NCBI GenBank assembly: GCA_958295495.1
Contig: OY282352.1
Coordinates: forward strand, 1,736,001 to 1,800,000
Length of the DNA: 64,000 bases
Direction: 5' to 3'
Origin: an uncultured Latescibacterota bacterium
Lineage (GTDB): Bacteria > Latescibacterota > UBA2968 > UBA8231
The translations under genes and the position numbers were made by a program. Positions 53,692 to 62,373 of the stretch are shown piece by piece. Below the pieces are notes generated by a model. The model was not told where the DNA came from. It worked only from the letters and a program-made list of their open reading frames with translations, and ran no database searches. Position 1 is the first letter of the stretch. Each line of letters starts with the position of its first letter.

Positions 53692-55063
53692 GAGGGGCCT
53701 CCGCAGAGAAAATCGCCATCTGCGTCGGCGCACCTAGCTCGGGGTCCTCCGGGCCAATGGGCGCGATGCGCACGGCATATCCATAGCGTTTCCCCACCCT
53801 CTCTGCCCACGCCCCAAACTCCGCCCGCCGCCACTCAAAGCGGTGGTCGGGATGGCGGAATGCACCGGCTGGCAGCGCGTCCCAATGGGCGTTGTACTCG
53901 GCGTTGGGGGTGGTTATCACTACCGTAGCAGGGCTGGCGAACTCGAACACGGCCCGCTCGCAGGCCCGTAGCTGCGGCGGATCCAAATGCTCGACGACCT
54001 CCACTAGCACCGCGGCGTCGTACCCGCCCAACCGGGCGTCGCGATAGGCCAGCGACCCCTGAAAAACCGCGACCTGTTTGCCGCGGGGCAGCCTCTCTAG
54101 CCGCCGGCGCGCACGCCACAGGGCTTGCGGCGACACATCCATCCCCGCCACTTCAGTGAACTGCGCTTCCGCCGCCAATAGCGCGAGCAGCCGCCCCTCC
54201 CCGCAGCCGAGGTCCAGCACCCGCCGCGCACCGCTCGCCTTGAGCATCTCAAACGCGGCGGCCAGCCGCTGCTGGTTCAGGCTCAGCTCCGCTTCGAGAG
54301 CCTCTTCGCCCGCGTGGTTTTCGGCCTCTCCTTTTTCCTCTACCAACAGCCGCGACAGCGCGGCCTGCTTGAGACCTCGCTGGTGCTTTAGGTAGCGCTC
54401 GACGACCAAGTCGCGCAGGGGGTGGCCCGCCAGCCACTCCCCGCCTCGCTTCATTAGCTTGTCGATCTCTTCCTCGCCCACGTAGTAGTGCTTCTCGTCG
54501 TCGAGCACCGGTATCAGCACGTACAGGTGCGCCAGCACCTCTTTTAATGGCCGCACGCACTGTAGTTCGACCTCGTAATAGGGGCTTTTCCCCCATTCTA
54601 AAAAATGCTCGTCGAGCAAGAAGCCCCTCGCCTCCACTGCATATCCCAACGGCTCAAAGAGGTCGCGCAACAAGCCCTCGCCCCCTCGGCAGGGCAGCGT
54701 GCTAACGCCCACTCGCAGCGGCAGGGCCTGTTCTACTAGCTCGGCTCGTTCTCGGCACTGTCCTTTCAAGGCTGAGGTAAACACCCGGGCAATGGCTACG
54801 CTGGTAAAAGAAGAGGCCGCGTAGGGACGGTCGTTGACATAAGACGCCAGCGCGAAGTCCGGGGCTGCCGAGCACCGCTTGAGCGCGGTTGGATCTACGT
54901 CGAGGAGCAACGCGGCCGTGCATCGCTCAGACGAGGCTTCTGGATAGAAGACGTGCGCCGTTCCAAAGGGCAGATCAAAAGCTTGGGCGCGGCCTGGGTG
55001 CTTGTGCAAGAGATAGCCCAAGTCCGTGGCGGGTTGATGGGTTGTGGTGATCGTCAGGAGCAC
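53684..55063 (-). CDS. hen1: 3'-terminal RNA ribose 2'-O-methyltransferase Hen1
   Basis: 459 residues. The N-terminal domain (MLLTITTTHQPATDLGYLLHKHPGRAQ, about 1-240) activates the Pnkp ligase; the C-terminal SAM domain has VLDLGCGEGRLLALL (about 280) and the metal-binding EVVEHLDPPQ with His residues in FRHPDHRFEW. It methylates the 3'-terminal ribose at the repair junction, so that the repaired RNA resists a second cut. First gene of the operon; divergent from the SPFH gene. Confidence 0.95.
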   Translation of the reverse strand: MLLTITTTHQPATDLGYLLHKHPGRAQAFDLPFGTAHVFYPEASSERCTAALLLDVDPTALKRCSAAPDFALASYVNDRPYAASSFTSVAIARVFTSALKGQCRERAELVEQALPLRVGVSTLPCRGGEGLLRDLFEPLGYAVEARGFLLDEHFLEWGKSPYYEVELQCVRPLKEVLAHLYVLIPVLDDEKHYYVGEEEIDKLMKRGGEWLAGHPLRDLVVERYLKHQRGLKQAALSRLLVEEKGEAENHAGEEALEAELSLNQQRLAAAFEMLKASGARRVLDLGCGEGRLLALLAAEAQFTEVAGMDVSPQALWRARRRLERLPRGKQVAVFQGSLAYRDARLGGYDAAVLVEVVEHLDPPQLRACERAVFEFASPATVVITTPNAEYNAHWDALPAGAFRHPDHRFEWRRAEFGAWAERVGKRYGYAVRIAPIGPEDPELGAPTQMAIFSAEAPRG

Positions 55064-55207
55064 GACGTCCGCCCGCTCGTGGCCGAATATCTGGTCTTGG
55101 GTGTTTTAATGGACATTTTCAGGTGGAGGATTTACCTTCTAAGCTACTAACCCCCCTAACCTGCTTAAAGGTAGGCAAAAATGTCCCAGCCCGTAAGGAG
55201 ATCTCCC

Positions 55208-56095
55208 ATGATCCAGCTACCTAAGTCCATCCTCGGCCTCATCGCCGTCGTCTTCCTCGTCTTCCTCATCAGCCCGCGCTTCTACCAAAGCGTCCCGGCC
55301 GGCCACGTAGCCGTCGCCACCCTCTTCGGCGAAGTCCAGTCCAAACACTTCAGCGAGGGCTTGCACATCCCGGTCAATCCGCTCTACCAATGGCACTTCT
55401 ACGACGTGCGCCAGAAGACCCACTCCGAAACCTCCAACGTCCCCAGCCAGGACCAGCTACAGACCAAGATCGACGTCAGCGTCCAGTACCGCCTCGTCGC
55501 CAACGACACGCCGCGCATCTTAAAAGAGACCGGCACTGCCGTTGATGTGAACACCGTACACATCGTGCCCAAGCTGCGCTCGCAGATCCGCGAACAGGGC
55601 AAGACCATCAAGCGCGCCGAGGACTTCTTTTTGGAAGAGACCCAGACGACGTTACAGGTCGCCCTGCTCGAAGGCCTGAAAGATTATCTGGCCACCAAGG
55701 GGGTCGCAGTCGAGGCCGTGCTGATCCGCGACATCTCGCTGCCGCCCTTTATCACCAAGGCCATTGAGGCCAAAAAAGAGCGCGAGCAGGAAGTTGAAAA
55801 GCAAAAGGCCGAGCTGGAGCGCTTCACCACCGAGCAGGAACAGAAAGTCGCCGCCGCCGAGGCCGAAAAGAACGCCGCCTCGGCCGAGGCCGAGAAGCGT
55901 CGCCTGCTCGCCGACGCCCGGTCCTACGAGATCACCAAGATCAACGAGGCCATCGGCAAAAATCCCAACTACGTCAAGCTCCAAGCACTCGAAGCCCTGC
56001 AAGCCATCTCCAAGGATCCGGCCGCCAAGGTCTATTTCATCAATGGCGACAGCCCGGCACCGCTGCCGTTGATGCACCTAGGCGACGCCAAGTAG
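55208..56095 (+). CDS. SPFH/band-7 (prohibitin-like) membrane protein
   Basis: 295 residues from ATG 55208, which has AAGGAG seven bases upstream; an in-frame ATG at 55181 is less likely. One N-terminal membrane helix (ILGLIAVVFLVFLI), SPFH domain with YQSVPAGHVAVATLFGEVQ and DQLQTKIDVSVQYRL, and a long coiled coil (KEREQEVEKQKAELERFTTEQ...AEAEKRRLLADAR). Like prohibitins it would form ring-like membrane assemblies linked to protease control or lipid domains. No partner protease is adjacent. Confidence 0.9.
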   Translation: MIQLPKSILGLIAVVFLVFLISPRFYQSVPAGHVAVATLFGEVQSKHFSEGLHIPVNPLYQWHFYDVRQKTHSETSNVPSQDQLQTKIDVSVQYRLVANDTPRILKETGTAVDVNTVHIVPKLRSQIREQGKTIKRAEDFFLEETQTTLQVALLEGLKDYLATKGVAVEAVLIRDISLPPFITKAIEAKKEREQEVEKQKAELERFTTEQEQKVAAAEAEKNAASAEAEKRRLLADARSYEITKINEAIGKNPNYVKLQALEALQAISKDPAAKVYFINGDSPAPLPLMHLGDAK

Positions 56096-56143
56096 GGGCG
56101 GGCACCCACCAGTGGTCAGTGCTGTGGCTAGTGGCTTTTCCCA

Positions 56144-56178
56144 TCTCCTCCCCACCGAGCCGGAGGGGAGGACTGACC
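56144..56178. repeat. Inverted repeat in an intergenic spacer
   Basis: CCTCCCC / GGGGAGG stem, itself inside a looser repeat (AGTGGTCAG near 56110, CTGACCACT near 56182). No T-run. Role unknown. Confidence 0.4.
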
Positions 56179-56209
56179 GCTGACCACTAATCCAAGCCGA
56201 AAGGACTCT

Positions 56210-57214
56210 ATGTCTGCCAAATACCGCGTTGGCGTCATTGCCTCCGGCCGCATTGCCCGCGAGCACGGCCGCGGCTGGGCCGAGTGCGAACACACTGAAA
56301 TAGCCGCCTGCGCCGACTCCCATCCCGAAGCCTTGGCCAGCTACGCCGCCGACTTCGCCGTGGAAAAACAGTATCTCGACTACCGAGAAATGCTCGGCGT
56401 GGAAAACCTCGACATCGTCAGCGTTTGCTCTTGGGACCCCCAGCACGCGGAAATGTCCATCGCCGCCTGCGCCCGCCGGCCCAAGGCAGTGCTCTGCGAA
56501 AAGCCGATGGCCGTCTCCTTGGGCGAGGCCGAGGCCATGGTCATCGCCGCTCAGCGCAACGGCGTCAAACTCGCCATCGGCCACCAGCGCCGCTTTTACT
56601 CCTGCTGGCGCGAGGCGCGGCGGATGATCGCCGCCGGTGCCCTCGGCAAGCCGCAGCGGCTATGGTCGGCGGTCAAGGCAGGGATGATGAACACCGGTAC
56701 CCACTGCATCGACTTCCAGCTCTACGCCCTCGGCGATCCGCAGGCCGAGTGGGTCATGGGCTCGGTCGAGCGCCACACCGACCACTTCGTCTTCGGCCAC
56801 CGGGTCGAAGATCGCTGCGTCGGAATCATCGGCTATCCCGATGGGGTCGAGGGCGTGATCGAAAACGAGATGAATGATATGTACCAAGTGGGTGCTACCA
56901 TCTACGGCGAAGACGGCATGATGGTCGTCAGCGACAACAGCCTGCGCTATATGACGGCCAGTTCCAACGGCTGGCAGGAGTTCGCGCCCGACGACAAGGC
57001 CAGCGGCTACGGCAATGCCTTCGTCGATCAGGCCTACGGGATCTGCCGCTGGATCGAGGGCGATTTTGAGTCCTACTATGGCAAGGCCGAGCACGGCAAG
57101 GCCGCCACCGAGATCATGATGGGTGTGTATGAGTCGGCCCGTCTGCACGAGCGCGTGGCCCTGCCGCTGCAAACTCGGGCCAATCCGCTCGACTTGTGCA
57201 GATCGGCCTCTTAG
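56210..57214 (+). CDS. Gfo/Idh/MocA family oxidoreductase 1
   Basis: 334 residues. YRVGVIASGRIAREHGRGW is the N-terminal dinucleotide-binding segment (a relaxed GxGxxA), and AVLCEKPMAVSLGEAE is the conserved EKP motif. AIGHQRRFYSCWREAR and NTGTHCIDFQLYALG follow (H in the catalytic region). NAD(P)-dependent oxidation of a sugar or cyclitol is the family function. It heads a three-gene operon with overlapping ends (19 bases with the next gene). Confidence 0.88.
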   Translation: MSAKYRVGVIASGRIAREHGRGWAECEHTEIAACADSHPEALASYAADFAVEKQYLDYREMLGVENLDIVSVCSWDPQHAEMSIAACARRPKAVLCEKPMAVSLGEAEAMVIAAQRNGVKLAIGHQRRFYSCWREARRMIAAGALGKPQRLWSAVKAGMMNTGTHCIDFQLYALGDPQAEWVMGSVERHTDHFVFGHRVEDRCVGIIGYPDGVEGVIENEMNDMYQVGATIYGEDGMMVVSDNSLRYMTASSNGWQEFAPDDKASGYGNAFVDQAYGICRWIEGDFESYYGKAEHGKAATEIMMGVYESARLHERVALPLQTRANPLDLCRSAS

Positions 57215-57975
57215 TTACCAATTTTCGCGAGCTTGAAGAGTCCGCCGATTGGGACTTCGACTATCTCGAAGGCTTCCCCGGGATGCTCGGTGCCGATTCA
57301 GACGACCCCCAAGCCGAGCGCGAGTGCCTAGCGCTTTTGGAAAAACACCCGCTGCAAATGAAGACGATGTGCGGCTTTATTCCCGACCCCCAAGGGCGCG
57401 GGCTAATGGTCGTCGGCCCGGACGTGAGCTTGGAACGGCTGCGTATTTTTGTGACGCGGGTCTTCGACCTCATGCAGCGGGCTGGGGTCGAGGTCATCGG
57501 CTACGGGAGCGGTGGCTCGCGCTGGGTGCCCGACGGTTTTGACCGCAACAGAGCCATCCAGCAGGTCGCCGACTTCTTGCACCTGTGCGCCGACCTCGGG
57601 GAGCCGCGGGGCGTCAAGGTCGCGCTCGAACCCTACAACCGCGACGACGCCAACCTGCTCAATACCGTCTCCGAAGCGACCGAGTTCATAGAGGAAGTTG
57701 ACCGCTCGCATGCCAAGCTGATGGCCGACTTCTTCCATATAAAGCTCAACGGCGAGTCCTTCGACGCGCTCAAAGAAGCCGGGCCGCACCTGATTCACGC
57801 CCACATTGCCGAGCCGGGGCGCGGCCGACCGCAAACCACGCCGGCCGACCACGCGCTCTTTTTGCGCGCGTTGCGTGCATCCGGCTACGACGGGCGCGTA
57901 ACCCTGAGCGGTGCTCTGCCGGCATACCCCGACGACGGAGCGACGGCCATCGCCCTCAAGAAGGCCATCGCGTGA
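57196..57975 (+). CDS. Sugar phosphate isomerase/epimerase 2
   Basis: 259 residues from GTG 57196, overlapping the oxidoreductase by 19 bases. TIM-barrel of the xylose-isomerase-like family: Glu in VALEPYNRDDANLLNTV, Asp/His in MADFFHIKLNGES, His in LIHAHIAEPGRGRPQ and Glu/Ser region near VTLSGAL. Probably takes the product of the adjacent dehydrogenase. Substrate not identifiable. The C-terminal Glu ligand is not obvious, which is slightly unusual. Confidence 0.82.
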   Translation: MQIGLLVTNFRELEESADWDFDYLEGFPGMLGADSDDPQAERECLALLEKHPLQMKTMCGFIPDPQGRGLMVVGPDVSLERLRIFVTRVFDLMQRAGVEVIGYGSGGSRWVPDGFDRNRAIQQVADFLHLCADLGEPRGVKVALEPYNRDDANLLNTVSEATEFIEEVDRSHAKLMADFFHIKLNGESFDALKEAGPHLIHAHIAEPGRGRPQTTPADHALFLRALRASGYDGRVTLSGALPAYPDDGATAIALKKAIA

Positions 57976-58637
57976 AGGTTCCCTCCTTCGCCTACAGCCG
58001 CATGATCGACCTCTCGCGGACCATCACGCCATCGGAAGGTCGCCTCATCCACTACCGCACGGCGTGCGTACCCGTTGATGACCCGCCGACCGACCGCTGG
58101 TATATCACCACCAGCATCGAAATGGGCGGGCACGCCGGCACTCATGTCGAGGGGCCTTTACACGCCGTACAAGGCGGCCCGGCCATCGCCGACCTCGATG
58201 TAGAGCGCTTTTTTGGCGAGGCCATCGTCCTCGACTTCAGCGCTGCTCCGCTGGGCGAGCCGCTTTCGCCGGCGCAACTCCAACGAGCCGCCGAACCGGG
58301 TGGAGGCGTTCGCCCGGGGGACATCGCACTCTTTCGCTTCGACTGGGATCAACGGGCAATCGCCGGTTCCCATCCGCCTTACCCTTCGACCGCGGCCTTG
58401 CGCTGGCTCGTCGAGGCAGGCGTCAAACTGGTCGGCATCGACACCCCTGGCCTAGATATTCCGGGCGACCGCAGCCTGCCTAACCACCACCTACTCTTCG
58501 CCCACGGCATCCCCCTAATCGAGAGCTTGGATCGCTTAGGCGACCTGCGACACCCCCGCATTTACCTTTTCGCCCAGCCGCTGCCGGCAGCCGAAACCGA
58601 CGCCATTCCGCTGCGCGTACTCGCTTTTGAAGGATAG
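57972..58637 (+). CDS. Cyclase family protein (kynurenine-formamidase-like)
   Basis: 221 residues, GTG at 57972 overlapping the previous stop by 4 bases. MIDLSRTITPSEGR starts the family, and GGHAGTHVEGPLHAV corresponds to the HxGTHxDxPxH metal motif with Asp replaced by Glu. VKLVGIDTPGLD and PNHHLLFAHGIPLIESL are also conserved. Members hydrolyse formamides or cyclic amides/lactones; with a dehydrogenase and an isomerase upstream a lactone is a plausible substrate. Confidence 0.85.
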   Translation: MKVPSFAYSRMIDLSRTITPSEGRLIHYRTACVPVDDPPTDRWYITTSIEMGGHAGTHVEGPLHAVQGGPAIADLDVERFFGEAIVLDFSAAPLGEPLSPAQLQRAAEPGGGVRPGDIALFRFDWDQRAIAGSHPPYPSTAALRWLVEAGVKLVGIDTPGLDIPGDRSLPNHHLLFAHGIPLIESLDRLGDLRHPRIYLFAQPLPAAETDAIPLRVLAFEG

Positions 58638-58820
58638 ATGCAGATACATGCTTTTTTTTAACGCGGTGGATGCTCTTTATTTTAGCGACCGACACGTTAA
58701 TCGCTTATAAAAAGGTGAGAGCGGAATAACCAAATTGACGCTAATAGAGGTGACATTGGGCGAAGCAGACCGGGGAGACGACAGTTACCTCTTGTCAACC
58801 CTCGTATAAAACTTACAACT

Positions 58821-59021
58821 TTGGTAGAAATTTATATTAAACGCTACTACGTTAATATCGGCGAACCATTCTATACGAGCATGGACGAATGGAGTGAAAC
58901 CAATAATTATAATCTGCAATACCAAATTCGGCCAAACGGCACAATGAGGTTTTGGGATCTAAACAATAGGCTTGGAACTCTAGACTCTGGTAGTCGCAGT
59001 AACAAGGTCGTGAAGAGTTGA
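58821..59021 (+). CDS. Small AT-rich hypothetical ORF
   Basis: 66 codons from TTG 58821 (MVEIYIKRYYVNIGEPFY...RFWDLNNRLGTLDSG). Composition matches the AT-rich gene that follows and not the neighbourhood. No ribosome site, no recognised family. The 180 bases upstream (58638-58820) hold nothing identifiable. Confidence 0.35.
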   Translation: MVEIYIKRYYVNIGEPFYTSMDEWSETNNYNLQYQIRPNGTMRFWDLNNRLGTLDSGSRSNKVVKS

Positions 59022-59088
59022 CAACCCTACCTATTGGCAGATAGCAGCGGGTTCTGATAATTATGAGAGAGATTACTCAGATTTATTC

Positions 59089-60051
59089 TTGAAATATGGG
59101 ATAGCCTTTACTGGTCCTGGTGCCGGACTGGAGAGGGTGAATATTGGAGACATTATGGTTCTTAAAAAAGGCAACCAAAGAATAACGGCAGTGGGTCTTG
59201 TTGTTGAGAGAGATGGTATTCATAAGGGGTGTGGAGATAAAGAGTGGCTATTCGATTATGACGGTTGGTTCTTGCCGGAGTATTGTTACGTAGATTGGAA
59301 AAAACCCGATAATCCAATACCGGTCGGCGAGGGTCTTAATATCAGGGGCATAAGCAAGCTAAATAATAAGGAACTTCAAGAGGTTGCCGGTAATATATTG
59401 AGAACAGAAACTACCGTCCTTATTTCTGACGAACCATCAGAAACAAGAGAAGTAAAAGATGACGAGATTTTGAGATTCTTAATCAAAGAAGGACTAAGAC
59501 TGTCGTCGTCTGATGAAATAACAAGTAATATTTCTAAAATAAGATTGCTAGCAGATTATTACGATAGACAATATGAGGGTGATCCAGAGGAATATATTGG
59601 AGAACATGAAACAAGGACATTCTTGGTTATCCCTTTACTCTTCGCCCTTGGGTGGTCAGAGCAACAAATAAAAATAGAATCAAAATGTGGGGCTAATAAG
59701 AAAATAGACATTGCCTGTTTCAGAACGCCTTGCAAAAGCAAAAATATGAACGAATGGAAAAAAGAATGTGTTGCAATTATTGAGACAAAGAGTTTTCGTA
59801 CTGGCCTAGACTGCGCTTACCAACAAGCAAAGACATATTCTGAAAATTTTCCTTCCTGCCAAGCGTTGATAACTACAAATGGTTACTGCTATAAGGTATA
59901 TTTACGAAAAGATAATCAGTTTCAGGGAACGCCCTCGGCATATATAAACTTGCTTAGGCAGCGAAATAAGTACCCACTAGATCCAGAAAACGTTGGAGGT
60001 GCATTGGAAGCAATTAAATGGTTATTGCCAAATAATCTGATCGTCCTTTAG
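59089..60051 (+). CDS. HsdR_N-type nuclease-domain protein, AT-rich, 5' end uncertain
   Basis: At least 320 residues. N-terminal part (IAFTGPGAGLERVNIGDIMVL...VGLVVERDG) looks like a small beta-barrel domain; residues about 145-300 are an HsdR_N-like PD-(D/E)XK nuclease: EHETRTFLVIPLLFALGW, KKIDIACF (Asp) and CVAIIETKSF (ExK), then QAKTYSENFPSCQALITTNG. TTG 59089 is the first usable start, but the frame is open upstream to 59014 and reads DNPTYWQIAAGSDNYERDYSDLFLK in matching style, with no ATG/GTG/TTG; the true start may have been lost. AT-rich island, probably defence-related and imported. Confidence 0.6.
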   Translation: MKYGIAFTGPGAGLERVNIGDIMVLKKGNQRITAVGLVVERDGIHKGCGDKEWLFDYDGWFLPEYCYVDWKKPDNPIPVGEGLNIRGISKLNNKELQEVAGNILRTETTVLISDEPSETREVKDDEILRFLIKEGLRLSSSDEITSNISKIRLLADYYDRQYEGDPEEYIGEHETRTFLVIPLLFALGWSEQQIKIESKCGANKKIDIACFRTPCKSKNMNEWKKECVAIIETKSFRTGLDCAYQQAKTYSENFPSCQALITTNGYCYKVYLRKDNQFQGTPSAYINLLRQRNKYPLDPENVGGALEAIKWLLPNNLIVL

Positions 60052-60087
60052 TGCCACCTTCTCCCGCATCGCCGCGTTATCGTCCAT
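60022..60087 (-). pseudogene. Possible 5' stub of an interrupted gene
   Basis: ATG at 60087, one base from the Ldh2 stop, opens MDDNAAMREKVA before entering the AT-rich island and stopping. The GC-rich part looks like the beginning of a gene cut off by the island's right edge. Weak. Confidence 0.25.
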
Positions 60088-61077
60088 TTATGACTCCCAA
60101 GGAACGGAGACATTGATTTCTGTGGCAATGCGCTGCAACACGTTGAGATGTTCGTCGGTCAAAGGGATGCCGCTTTGCTCGCGTACTTGTTCGCATTGCC
60201 ATTCCAAGCTGCCGGGCACTTCGGCACTTGCCAGTCCCGGCATAGGGTTCAGCGACCGGCTCTCGCGCAAAATGCGAGCAAGCTCTGCCTTATAAGCCTC
60301 CAAATCGCCCAACCGCGCCACATCAATCGCCACAATCGTAAACCCCCGCGTGGCACCTGAAAATTTTGGTTTGCGCGATTCAGGTGTCGCCGTGCCCGCT
60401 AAAATGCCGGCCAAAAACCACGACGTAAATCGCATTCCCAAACTCTTAAAAATAAAATCTGGAAATGTCTGTAATGCCTCGGCGAGTTTGCTCCGATCTT
60501 TCAACATATTCGTATTCATATCCAGCACAAAAGGCGGGCCTTCTGCCGTTGGAATGCCAAAACACATCGGGGGTGCATGCATCGCATCCCATATCGTTGC
60601 ATCGGGACGCATCGGTTTTTCCCAAGCGATACCCCCTGCTATAGAAAAGGTCGCCAAATCGCGTACCAGTGCCAGCCGCGCATAAATCCCCACGCTGCCC
60701 ACATGCCCGTGATTGCGCGTACACGCAACGGCAATGCCATTTGCTTGCGCCTTTTCAATGACGGCCTCTGTCGCCCGCGTCGCCACCAAGTAACCCGCAC
60801 CGCCGTCACCATCAAAAATCGCCATCGAAGGGGCATCCATGATTTGGGCGATTTCGGGTTGTGGGTTAATGCGCCCCTCGCGAAACTCAGGCACATACCG
60901 TTGCAACTGTCGCGTACCGTGGGAGACCACCCCGCGCAAATCCACCTCCACCAGATAGCGCGCAATCAACGCAGCATCACCATCGGGCAAATGGACTTTG
61001 CACAATACTTCGGTGGCAAAATCGCGCAATAGATCCGGCATAATGCGCCTAGCGTCTTTGGGAATAAAAACGGGCAT
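60088..61077 (-). CDS. Malate/L-lactate dehydrogenase family (Ldh2) oxidoreductase
   Basis: 329 residues of the Ldh_2 superfamily, NAD(P)-dependent 2-hydroxyacid dehydrogenases unrelated to classic LDH. DLRGVVSHGTRQLQRYVPEF and FDGDGGAGYLVATRATEAVI, the catalytic-His region CTRNHGHVGSVGIYARLA, and FVLDMNTNMLK match the family. Members act on malate, lactate, ureidoglycolate or sulfolactate; the substrate is unresolved. Confidence 0.9.
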   Translation of the reverse strand: MPVFIPKDARRIMPDLLRDFATEVLCKVHLPDGDAALIARYLVEVDLRGVVSHGTRQLQRYVPEFREGRINPQPEIAQIMDAPSMAIFDGDGGAGYLVATRATEAVIEKAQANGIAVACTRNHGHVGSVGIYARLALVRDLATFSIAGGIAWEKPMRPDATIWDAMHAPPMCFGIPTAEGPPFVLDMNTNMLKDRSKLAEALQTFPDFIFKSLGMRFTSWFLAGILAGTATPESRKPKFSGATRGFTIVAIDVARLGDLEAYKAELARILRESRSLNPMPGLASAEVPGSLEWQCEQVREQSGIPLTDEHLNVLQRIATEINVSVPWES

Positions 61078-61118
61078 GAAAGGCTTTCATCTACGGCGAT
61101 TTTCTATTGGGATTCTTT

Positions 61119-61235
61119 TCACTTCAGGTTCAACTCTAATTCTTTACCCAAAGCCTTGGCTGCTTTTCTCAGAGCAGAGAGCTTAATGTCTCCGGCGCGG
61201 TTTTCCAAGCGAGAAATCGCGGTTTTCTTTGGATA
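61119..61235 (-). pseudogene. Truncated XRE-type antitoxin
   Basis: Reads KTAISRLENRAGDIKLSAL followed by RKAAKALGKELELNLK and a stop at 61119; an in-frame stop (61236) precedes it. This is the recognition helix and C-terminus of small XRE/HigA-like antitoxins; the first half and the toxin are missing. Confidence 0.6.
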
Positions 61236-61257
61236 CTATCCTCCAAACCCCAACCTC

Positions 61258-62277
61258 TCAGAAATCGTTCCGCACTTTCTCCGGCATCCCCGATCTGAGG
61301 GATGCCCAACACGCAAGTCCCGTGGCGACGACCCTAGCTCCCTCGCGGACGCCGACCCAAGGTTTTGTCCCGTTTAGGACGCAATCTGCTATATGCCGCA
61401 GCATGACGATCATCTCGCTGGCGTGACCCCGCACGGATGAGAATTCTGCGGCTACCTTGCGCGAGGGCAGGTCGCCGGTTGGATCGAGGCTTTTTACGCC
61501 GTTGGAAATGGTGCCGCGGGTCCCATAGACGGTCAGGCTGTTCATCGGGATGTCGTGCGGATGCACAATGCCGAGGAAGTTCGCAATGCGTCCGATCTTG
61601 CCGGATTTGAACTTTGCGTTGATGACGAAATTGTCCTCTTGGGGGTAATCTGGCGAGACGCCGCTGCGTAGCCCGTAACAGTGGACTTCGGCGATGTCGC
61701 CCATGAACCAGCGCAGAAGATCAATCGGGTGGCAGGCACCGCCGAGGATCAGGTCTTGCGGCATCTCGACCCGCCAAGGGGAGTAGTCATAGACCGGGCG
61801 GAGATCGTGAACGTAGTGGGCTTCGGCCATGAAGAGTTCGCCGAGTTCGCCGGCATCGCAGGCGCGCTTCGCTTCGATGAAGTCATACCGGCCGCGCAGA
61901 CTCTGCGTGACGAGCAGCACCTTGCCGGATCTGTCAACAGCTTCCACAACCTGCTCCACCTCTTCCATCGCGTACACCATCGACTTGGTGACCATCACGT
62001 GCTTGCCCGCGTCGAGCGCAGTCAGGATCTGTTGCGCGTGGAGCGGGCCGGGCGTGTAGATGCCGATGATGTCGAGGTCGCTTCGCACGACCAGTTCGTC
62101 GAAATCGGATGTGAGGGCGTCGATTCCAAACTCGCGACCGAGCGCTTCGAGCTTGTCCTGCCGCGTGTCGCACAGAGCGGTGACGCGGACCGGCAGGGTG
62201 CTGTTTTCCGGCTGGTTGGCACCAAGCAGCGTTCTGCCGTGGCCAAGTCCGGCGACGCCGATGCTAAGTTGGCTCAT
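61258..62277 (-). CDS. Gfo/Idh/MocA family oxidoreductase 2
   Basis: 339 residues. LSIGVAGLGHGRTLLGANQP is the NAD(P)-binding start (GxGxxR type), HVMVTKSMVYAMEEVEQVV replaces the usual EKP by TKS, and GGACHPIDLLRWFMGDI is the conserved catalytic-His block. The missing EKP Lys environment (Lys retained, Glu and Pro changed) is a mild oddity also seen in some subfamilies. It lies 96 bases downstream of the PhyH gene on the same strand. Confidence 0.88.
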   Translation of the reverse strand: MSQLSIGVAGLGHGRTLLGANQPENSTLPVRVTALCDTRQDKLEALGREFGIDALTSDFDELVVRSDLDIIGIYTPGPLHAQQILTALDAGKHVMVTKSMVYAMEEVEQVVEAVDRSGKVLLVTQSLRGRYDFIEAKRACDAGELGELFMAEAHYVHDLRPVYDYSPWRVEMPQDLILGGACHPIDLLRWFMGDIAEVHCYGLRSGVSPDYPQEDNFVINAKFKSGKIGRIANFLGIVHPHDIPMNSLTVYGTRGTISNGVKSLDPTGDLPSRKVAAEFSSVRGHASEMIVMLRHIADCVLNGTKPWVGVREGARVVATGLACWASLRSGMPEKVRNDF

Positions 62278-62373
62278 TTTCGTTTCTCTCCCGGTTGATG
62301 TTGCTGGTCGCGCAAGCGCGGGTTGGCGTCAAAAAGACTCTCGAGGCGGAGCCACTAAAGACCGCTATTCGGA

